From the NCBI GenBank assembly GCA_044348005.1, contig JBIKTR010000005.1, positions 62,001 through 126,000 on the forward strand: DNA of 64,000 nucleotides, written 5' to 3'. The position numbers and the translations under genes are program-made. The notes beneath the pieces were generated by a model, which saw only the letters and a program-made list of their open reading frames with translations, did not search any database and was not told the DNA's origin. Origin of the DNA: JAJTHC01 sp044348005. Its GTDB lineage: Bacteria; Cyanobacteriota; Vampirovibrionia; Vampirovibrionales; JAJTHC01. Position 1 is the stretch's first letter. Every line of letters starts with the position of its first letter. This document shows, piece after piece, positions 58,506 through 64,000 of this stretch.

Positions 58506-59010
58506 TGTTCGCTTTTTCAAGCACTTCTTTAAAGGGACGCAACGGCGTAAAGGTGAAACTACATTCACTCGGGAGCTTTGCCCCCATAAGGATGCCCGTT
58601 TCATTGGGGTAGCTTCTACAAAAAACAGGGCGCGCCTCGTAATCCATACACAAGTTGTCTTCCCCTAAATTATGGCACTTAAACACCAGCCCTGTTTCGG
58701 TTTCGTATTGGGCTTCAAAAAATCGGTATTCTTCGGGGTGCAGGGCCGCTAAGGCGTCAAACTCTTCCGCCGACTGAATCACCTGCTTGCCGTACGTCAA
58801 AAACAGATTCTTGCAACACGCCCCACACTGGTTGCAGGTGCCTGTGCGAACGGTGTACTGGCCCGTTTCTATCACTTCTTTGTAAGGCCACAAACGGTGC
58901 CGTACTTGACGAGACCACTTCAACAACAGCGAAGAAAAGGGAATGCATCCGAGTACCGTAAGGTACAGCCGACTGCCAAAGCGTTTTTGGGGAAAAGAAG
59001 AGGATTGCAT
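58492..59010 (-). CDS. YkgJ-family cysteine-cluster protein
   Basis: 172 residues. A hydrophobic segment near 13-30 (SRLYLTVLGCIPFSSLLL) may anchor it at the membrane. The family hallmark CNQCGACCKNLFLTYG is at about 59, with further cysteines in FKCHNLGEDNLCMDYEARPVFCRSYP near 110-135; together they can bind an Fe-S cluster or zinc, which is known for the UPF0153/YkgJ group, whose function is unsettled. It ends within the last codons of the acidic protein gene on the other strand (14-bp overlap). Beyond the motifs, no function can be assigned. Confidence 0.8.
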   Translation of the reverse strand: MQSSSFPQKRFGSRLYLTVLGCIPFSSLLLKWSRQVRHRLWPYKEVIETGQYTVRTGTCNQCGACCKNLFLTYGKQVIQSAEEFDALAALHPEEYRFFEAQYETETGLVFKCHNLGEDNLCMDYEARPVFCRSYPNETGILMGAKLPSECSFTFTPLRPFKEVLEKANTIAR

Positions 59011-59060
59011 AGCCTCATTTTAAAAGAAGCGCCGTCGAAAGGCAAGGAACTTTATAGGTT

Positions 59061-59558
59061 TTAAGCTTTATAGATGTCTACCCTGCCTACGCCAGCCGAA
59101 AGTAGTCCAAGAGCTTTGGCGGCAGCCCTTGAAAGATCAATAATACGTCCACCAGAAAAGGGACCACGATCTGTGACCGTAACTTCGGCACTTTTCCCCT
59201 TATAGACTACTCGTAGTTTTGTACCAAAAGCTAATGAAGGATGTGCACAAGTTAATTTATTTGGATCAAATATAGCTCCGCTGGCGGTTGGCCGACCCGC
59301 AAAGCGGTCACCATTACCTCCATACCAAGACGCCTGACCTGTTTGATAGGGGATTTTTGGCGGGCGAGTCGTTACTCTTGTGCCAAAGAGATTAGGGTAT
59401 CTATCACCAAACCCTGAAGAACCAACAGTAAAGGTATCACCCCCCCCCCCACCAAGAGGGGTTGCGGGGGCGTTAGTCGTGGCGGTGTTTGAGGAGGCTG
59501 GCTGAGGTCTTATGTTTCTCTCAAGCATTGCTTCTCTTCCTACAGCAAAAACCATCAT
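59061..59558 (-). CDS. RlpA-like double-psi beta-barrel protein
   Basis: 165 residues. The RlpA domain (about 73-163) has GQASWYGGNGDRFAGRPTASG, then HPSLAFGTKLRVV and EVTVTDRGPFSGGRIIDLSRAAA, the typical order ASWYG, TASG, DRGPF, RIIDLS of this domain, which in RlpA cleaves naked glycan strands at septa. The acidic residue of the DRGPF motif is present. The N-terminus (MMVFAVGREAMLERNIRPQP) is not a signal peptide, which is odd for a wall enzyme. A run of 11 C/G lies in the coding sequence at 59440-59450 and could phase-vary the gene. AAGGAG 8 bases before the ATG supports the start. Confidence 0.82.
   Translation of the reverse strand: MMVFAVGREAMLERNIRPQPASSNTATTNAPATPLGGGGGDTFTVGSSGFGDRYPNLFGTRVTTRPPKIPYQTGQASWYGGNGDRFAGRPTASGAIFDPNKLTCAHPSLAFGTKLRVVYKGKSAEVTVTDRGPFSGGRIIDLSRAAAKALGLLSAGVGRVDIYKA
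59440..59450. repeat. Homopolymer tract C11 inside the RlpA-like gene
   Basis: Eleven C on the plus strand, read as five Gly codons (LGGGGGD) on the minus strand, about 40 codons into the gene and before the RlpA domain. A second tract, G11 at 59585-59595, lies in the leader. Confidence 0.9.
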
Positions 59559-59584
59559 TCAATCGTCTCCTTCTGTGTGTGTTC

Positions 59585-59621
59585 GGGGGGGGGGGATTTG
59601 ATGTCTTAATAAAAACAATCA
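59585..59621 (-). promoter_or_regulatory. Poly-G leader tract and shared upstream element of the RlpA-like gene
   Basis: G11 at 59585-59595 is 27 bp before the start codon. TGTCTTAATAAAAACAAT (59604-59621) recurs upstream of the hypothetical gene at 23677 (24584-24601) in the same orientation. It may be a regulatory site; no function is assigned. Confidence 0.4.
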
Positions 59622-59693
59622 TTCTTCACGGATTGCCCGCTTTAAGAAAGCTTTAAGCTTTCAACCCTGCCCTATTTCTGCTATGCTAAACCC

Positions 59694-61493
59694 ATGAAAA
59701 ACACCCACCCACGCCCCCAACCGCTCGATGCACTAAGCACTCAGCATGCGGTGCAAGAACTGCATGCGCTATTTTGTGGGGCGAAGGTGCAAAAAATCAA
59801 CCAATACAGCCCCACCGATTTTTCCTTCCATTTGTGGCAACCTAACCCCGAACGTCGCCCTGAACTAGAACGAGGCGTGTTATACATTTGCTTGCACAAG
59901 CAAACGCCCTTTTTCGCCTTGCTCACCCCCCTCGAACTGCAGGAACTCTTCCCCACCGCCACGTTTCAAAGCCCCCTGTTATTGAGCTTGCGTAAATACG
60001 TGCAAGGCAGTCGTTTAGAAAGCGCCCAAAGCATTAACGGAGAACCCGCCTTTCGCCTGGACTTTCACTACACCACGGAACTGGGCTTTCGCGCTTCGCT
60101 GACGCTTGTGGTGGAAATGATTGGCAAATATAGTAACGTCTTTTTACTAGAAGGTGAAACGCAAAAAGTGCTGAGCCTGCTTAATGTGGTGACCCCTGAA
60201 CAAAGCCAGCTTCGCCCCCTTCAAGTGGGCAGTCCTTACCGCCTTCCGCCCCGTCCACAGGGCAAAACCCCTTGGGCGACCCTTGATTTGGCGGAATTGT
60301 GGCAACACATCGACACCCCTTATTCGGCGGAACAGGCGTTTGAATCCATTAAAGCGGTGGGCTGGGGCATTGCCAAAACCATGGCCCTGCCCTTACTGGA
60401 ACGAGTCGATTGCTTTGACGACGCGCGTGAAGCGTTGCATCAGTGGCAGAAGCATACACAAGGGGTGCTGTTTTACGACGATGACGGCGCCTTGAAAGGC
60501 TTTCACGGGGTGAATTATACGGGGAAAGGCCAAGTCGTCGGTTCTTTTTTACAGGCCATTAGTGTGTATTATGCGTCATGCAAACGCCAGAAGTTGTGGG
60601 AAGACGCACGTCAACACTTGCGTAAACCGCTCATGAAGAAGCTCTACCTGCTTGAAAAAGGCGTGGCGCAGTTAAACACCCGTGTGCTGAACCGTCAAAC
60701 GCTAGAAGAACTTCAAGCCAAGGGGGATGTGTTAATGACGCTGTATAGCATGCGTTATTTTACCCACGCCAAACCCTTTGAAAATATCTTTACGCCAGAT
60801 GTTAATCCCCTCACGGGGCAAAGTGGCGAAGCGGTGGATGTAGACGTGAAAAAGACGTGGCTTGAAAATGCCCAAGCCTATTACCGTTTGGTGCAAAAGG
60901 CCAAGGGTCGGCAGGCGTTTGCGGAAGAAGAACGCTTGCGGTTGGAAAATGCCGTGGCGTTTTACAAATCTCTGGCCGTTTTGTTAGACAACGCCGAATC
61001 GAGGGAAGATCTTCACGCCCTGCAAGTCGATTGGCAAGAAGCCGGCCTGCTTAAAGCGCCCTTATTGAAGGGACGTAAAGGCAAAGCCACGCCTAAAACG
61101 CTGGCAGAAGAGGCGGGGCTTTTAAAGCTCACGAGCCCAGAAGGCTTGGTGATTTGGGTAGGAAAAAGCAGTAAAGCCAACGGGCAGTTGATTCAGAAGC
61201 AGTTGCGCCCCAAAGATTGGTGGGTGCATGTAGCCGAAGGGTTGTCAGGGTCTCATGTGGTGGTGAAAGTGCATGGCACGCCGTGGGCGGATTCGCCAAG
61301 CTTGCCGTTGCCTACGTTGGCCATGGCAACGGCGTTGGCGGCATGGTATTCAGAAGCACGGCACAGTGTGAAAGTGCCTGTGTTGTACACGCGGGGCAAG
61401 TACGTTCGCCCCATTCCGCAGTCTTGGGCGGGGCATGTGAACTATTCGCATGAAACCGCGGTGGTCATCACCCCTCAAAAAGACGGCTTTTAG
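59694..61493 (+). CDS. rqcH: RqcH (Rqc2/NFACT family), ribosome-associated quality control
   Basis: 599 residues. RqcH binds stalled 50S subunits with peptidyl-tRNA and adds alanine tails to nascent chains, marking them for degradation. NFACT-N: HAVQELHALFCGAKVQKINQ at residue 18 and the MIGKYSNVFLLEG motif near 142. A helix-hairpin-helix and coiled-coil section spans about 210-470. NFACT-R near 490-590: IWVGKSSKANGQLIQKQL, then KDWWVHVAEGLSGSHVVVKV, the DWW-H/x-GSHV motif conserved in the family. The start is ATG 59694. The presence of mutS2 in the same window fits a bacterial RQC pathway. Confidence 0.92.
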   Translation: MKNTHPRPQPLDALSTQHAVQELHALFCGAKVQKINQYSPTDFSFHLWQPNPERRPELERGVLYICLHKQTPFFALLTPLELQELFPTATFQSPLLLSLRKYVQGSRLESAQSINGEPAFRLDFHYTTELGFRASLTLVVEMIGKYSNVFLLEGETQKVLSLLNVVTPEQSQLRPLQVGSPYRLPPRPQGKTPWATLDLAELWQHIDTPYSAEQAFESIKAVGWGIAKTMALPLLERVDCFDDAREALHQWQKHTQGVLFYDDDGALKGFHGVNYTGKGQVVGSFLQAISVYYASCKRQKLWEDARQHLRKPLMKKLYLLEKGVAQLNTRVLNRQTLEELQAKGDVLMTLYSMRYFTHAKPFENIFTPDVNPLTGQSGEAVDVDVKKTWLENAQAYYRLVQKAKGRQAFAEEERLRLENAVAFYKSLAVLLDNAESREDLHALQVDWQEAGLLKAPLLKGRKGKATPKTLAEEAGLLKLTSPEGLVIWVGKSSKANGQLIQKQLRPKDWWVHVAEGLSGSHVVVKVHGTPWADSPSLPLPTLAMATALAAWYSEARHSVKVPVLYTRGKYVRPIPQSWAGHVNYSHETAVVITPQKDGF

Positions 61494-61584
61494 GCGCTTA
61501 AACGTTCCACACGGCGTTGGTAAACACCCCCTAAAAAGCACCCGAACGGCTTGAGCGCTTGATTCAAGTGGCTCATTTTCAAGA

Positions 61585-61613
61585 TTGGCATATTCTGCTT
61601 GAAGTGCTTTAAT
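61585..61613 (+). promoter_or_regulatory. Putative promoter of pheT
   Basis: TTGGCA (61585-61590), 17 bp, TTTAAT (61608-61613), 36 bp before the pheT start. Confidence 0.5.
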
Positions 61614-61648
61614 AGAAGAAACCGTGATTTTTTGTGAAGGATGCCCCC

Positions 61649-64000
61649 ATGAAAGTTTCTACCACTTGGTTAAATGACTACATTGCAATCAGTGATTTAA
61701 CACCCCAAACCCTCGCCGATGCCCTAACCAACGCCGGCCTTGAAGTCGAAGGGGCGATTGAAGAAACGGGCGTAAAGTTTAAGAACGTGGTTGTGGCAAA
61801 AGTCGTGGGCATTGAACCACACCCCAATGCGGACAAATTACGTTTGGTGAACGTTGAAGCGGGCCCAAAACAGCAAAAAACTCAAGTGGTGTGTGGGGCG
61901 CCTAACGTGGCTGTAGGGCAGTTGATAGCGTTTGCCCTCAATGGTGCCACCGTGTTTAGTTACAAAAAAAATGAATGGTTTACGCTTGCGCCTGCCGTTA
62001 TTCGAAGCGTGCCTAGTGAAGGGATGATCTGTTCGCTGGACGAGTTGGCGTTGAGCCATGCGTATTCGCAATCAGACGGGGGCATTTGGGTCTTAAATGA
62101 CCTGTTGGGTGATGAGGCCGTTGGGCAAGCCCTTGAAAAAGCCTTGGGCTTAGACGCTGAAACCGACGCGATTTTAGAAACCGCCCCCACCGCCAATCGT
62201 GGAGATTGGATGAGTTACCTGGGGGTGGCTCGGGAGCTTTCAGCCTTGTTTGAACGCCCCCTACACGCGATTCATTCCCTTGAAAAGGGGTCTTTGGACG
62301 CGGTGCTTTCTCAAGCCACAAGCCCCATTCAAGTGCAATTAAATGACACAAACATCTGCCCCTATTACATCGGGGCGAGTTTGACTCACGTCAACGTCGC
62401 GCCTTCGCCCGCGTGGTTGGTGCAACGCCTAGAAGCGTCAGGCATTCGCAGTATTAACAACGTGGTGGACATTACCAATTTTGTGATGCTTGAAATGGGC
62501 CAACCGCTCCATGCGTTTGACGCCCAAAAGCTCGGTGCAACGGGTGTTGTCGGGGTGCGTCGAGCTAAAGACGCTGAAACGCTCCACGCCCTTGATGAAG
62601 TCACCTACTCCCTTAACGAAGAAAACGTCGTTGTGACGTTTAACGACTCGCCCGTGGCGTTGGCTGGTGTGATGGGGGGGCAATCCACCTGTATTGAAGA
62701 TTCTACCACTGAAGTGTTTTTAGAAGCCGCGTTTTTCCCTAGTGCCAGTACGCGAAGATCCGCGCGGCAGGCGGGCATTCGCACCGAAAGTTCGGCCCGC
62801 TTTGAACGGGGCATTGATGAAGGGGGCGTCAAGCAAGCGTTTGCACGAGCCCTTTACTTACTAGAAACCATCGCAGGCGCAACCCTTCAAAGCGTCTGTG
62901 AATCAGGGCCTTATGAAGTGGAAGCCGCCACCGTGGCGTTGAATTTGACGCATTTAGAAAAGGTCATCGGCAAGCGATATGACGCCACTCACGTAAAGGC
63001 TTGCTTGAACCGTCTAGGGTTTGGCGTGGCCGTTGAGCCCGCCCATGACCCAGAAACGCTCGAGGTGACGGTGCCTTCCTTTCGCCAGCGAGATGTGCAA
63101 CAACCCATTGATTTAATTGAAGAAGTGGTTCGCATTGCGGGCTATAACGCCATTGAAGCGACCTTCCCCCCCAGCCAGCAACAGGTAACAAGCACCTTGC
63201 GTCGACGCATTTTGCAGGAACTGCGTCACACGCTAACAGGGGTAGGGCTCAATGAAGCCATGACCACGAGTCTCGTGGGGCAAGCGTTGCTTGAACGAGT
63301 GGGGGCGAGTTTTGAAGAATCACAAGCCGTAAAATTGCTCAATTCGCATTCTTCAGAACATACGTTAATGCGTCAAAGTGTGTTGCCCACTTTGTTGGAT
63401 GCCTGCTTGACGAACATTCAGCAAGGGACGCCCGCATTTAATGCCTTTGAACTGGGGCGTGCCTATTTTAAGCGGGGCAAATCGAGCTTTAAAAACACTG
63501 GCGTGCAAGAAAAGTTGAATCTTGCCGTCATTCTTTGCGAGCAGGAAGCCCCGACCTCATGGATCAAATCTCCTTCGCCAGATTTTTACACGCTGAAAGG
63601 CGTGCTAGAATCGCTGCTTGATCGTTTTGCTTTAAGAGATGCCGTCACTTTTTCGCCCAATACTCACGATGCCATGTTCCACCCAGGGCGCTCTGCCAGC
63701 GCCAGCTTTACGGCGAATTCTAAGGCGTTTGCAAGCTTAGGGCAGTTACACCCGTCGATTCAAAAGCGCTTGAAGTTGAAAGCCCCTGTTTATATGATGG
63801 AAGTGGATTTAGATCTCTTTATTAAAACCGTCGAACAAGCCGAAGCCAGTCAAAACAAAGGCTTGCCTGAAGTGATTCAACTGTCCCCCTTTCCTGAAAT
63901 GGAACGAGACTTGGCCTTGGTTGCTGAACAAGGGTTGTCTCATCAAGCGATCGTTAGCCGACTGCAAGGCTTGGCGTATGACACCTTACAGTCGGTGGAT
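61649..64000 (+). CDS. pheT: Phenylalanyl-tRNA synthetase beta subunit, 3' end cut off
   Basis: 784 codons from the ATG at 61649 to the right edge without a stop; the full protein is usually about 800 residues. PheT is the beta subunit of the alpha2-beta2 enzyme that charges tRNA-Phe, and its B3/B4 domain edits mischarged Tyr-tRNA. The start MKVSTTWLNDYI is typical; the N-terminal OB/EMAP domain has VAKVVGIEPHPNADKLRLVN near 49 and VVCGAPNVAVGQ; B3/B4 has SINNVVDITNFVMLEMGQPLHAFD near 269-292; ARQAGIRTESSARFERGID is near 373. GAAGG lies before the ATG. pheS is not adjacent upstream, where rqcH lies 155 bp away. Confidence 0.95.
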   Translation, partial: MKVSTTWLNDYIAISDLTPQTLADALTNAGLEVEGAIEETGVKFKNVVVAKVVGIEPHPNADKLRLVNVEAGPKQQKTQVVCGAPNVAVGQLIAFALNGATVFSYKKNEWFTLAPAVIRSVPSEGMICSLDELALSHAYSQSDGGIWVLNDLLGDEAVGQALEKALGLDAETDAILETAPTANRGDWMSYLGVARELSALFERPLHAIHSLEKGSLDAVLSQATSPIQVQLNDTNICPYYIGASLTHVNVAPSPAWLVQRLEASGIRSINNVVDITNFVMLEMGQPLHAFDAQKLGATGVVGVRRAKDAETLHALDEVTYSLNEENVVVTFNDSPVALAGVMGGQSTCIEDSTTEVFLEAAFFPSASTRRSARQAGIRTESSARFERGIDEGGVKQAFARALYLLETIAGATLQSVCESGPYEVEAATVALNLTHLEKVIGKRYDATHVKACLNRLGFGVAVEPAHDPETLEVTVPSFRQRDVQQPIDLIEEVVRIAGYNAIEATFPPSQQQVTSTLRRRILQELRHTLTGVGLNEAMTTSLVGQALLERVGASFEESQAVKLLNSHSSEHTLMRQSVLPTLLDACLTNIQQGTPAFNAFELGRAYFKRGKSSFKNTGVQEKLNLAVILCEQEAPTSWIKSPSPDFYTLKGVLESLLDRFALRDAVTFSPNTHDAMFHPGRSASASFTANSKAFASLGQLHPSIQKRLKLKAPVYMMEVDLDLFIKTVEQAEASQNKGLPEVIQLSPFPEMERDLALVAEQGLSHQAIVSRLQGLAYDTLQSVD

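Noticed and set aside
1..64000. Prophage, integrase, transposase or rRNA genes
   Set aside because: None was seen. The mobile-looking features are short repeats without coding sequence.

Overview
The window reads as a gene-dense chromosomal segment of a free-standing Gram-negative bacterium with about 48-50% G+C by eye. Lipopolysaccharide genes (lpxK, an ADP-heptose-type glycosyltransferase, lptA-lptB-lptF) show an outer membrane. A YlqD-family protein beside rimM, a DprA/SLOG-like protein, an lpt cluster with a single LptF/G-type permease, an RqcH and a MutS2 would fit a member of the cyanobacterial phylum. The lack of any photosynthesis gene and several lineage-specific small or membrane proteins make a non-photosynthetic Melainabacteria/Vampirovibrionia relative my best guess. 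This is inference from gene content, not a phylogeny.

Layout: 1-753 is the end of purM, followed by a 552-bp inverted-repeat element. On the minus strand from 5058 to 1425 is a compact six-gene run (mtnA, two GNAT acetyltransferases, ylqD-like, rimM, thioesterase). Then come icd, small hypothetical genes, an ankyrin protein, dnaE, a membrane protein, queE-nadB and a tRNA-Leu (15.8 kb). 16-21.2 kb holds a lipase-like hydrolase, a TPR protein, a structured intergenic RNA candidate and three small genes with simple-sequence repeats. 21.3-29.4 kb has a RibD-C-like reductase, trmD, hypotheticals, an aldehyde dehydrogenase and glyQ. 29.4-33.6 kb has a pentapeptide membrane protein, mdh, a SLOG protein and a Thr-Tyr-Thr tRNA cluster. 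34.7-37.7 kb is lptA-lptB-lptF, and 38.4-41.7 kb is a run with ribF and a GlmS-like SIS isomerase. 42.6-49.7 kb is a tightly overlapping run (CDP-alcohol phosphotransferase, Na+/solute symporter, lpxK, heptosyltransferase, mutS2). 49.7-54.6 kb has lysC, a decayed copy of the lysC start and promoter, small lineage-specific genes, tRNA-Asp and a Fic protein. 54.7-64 kb has ispG, a large acidic protein, a YkgJ-type cysteine-cluster protein, an RlpA-like protein, rqcH and the start of pheT, which runs off the window.

The most unusual structure is a repeated non-coding cassette present twice in opposite orientation (42131-42559 minus, 54347-54598 plus). Each copy has a conserved leader of about 58 bp with a -10-like hexamer, a head-to-tail array of 21-bp units (14 and 5 copies), and a conserved trailer. 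There are no spacers, and the reading frame from the conserved GTG is open in one copy and stopped in the other. Each unit could fold as a small hairpin with a self-complementary UGGCCA loop, and 21 bp is two helical turns. I do not recognise this element.

Other points: 21-bp palindromes inserted in frame in the heptosyltransferase and mutS2 genes; a perfect 32-bp palindrome centred on the lysC -10; a tRNA-Leu that folds with anticodon AAG; a 158-nt structure of 6S-RNA-like topology; and homopolymer or tetranucleotide tracts in or before small genes. MutS2 and RqcH together suggest a bacterial ribosome-associated quality-control pathway.
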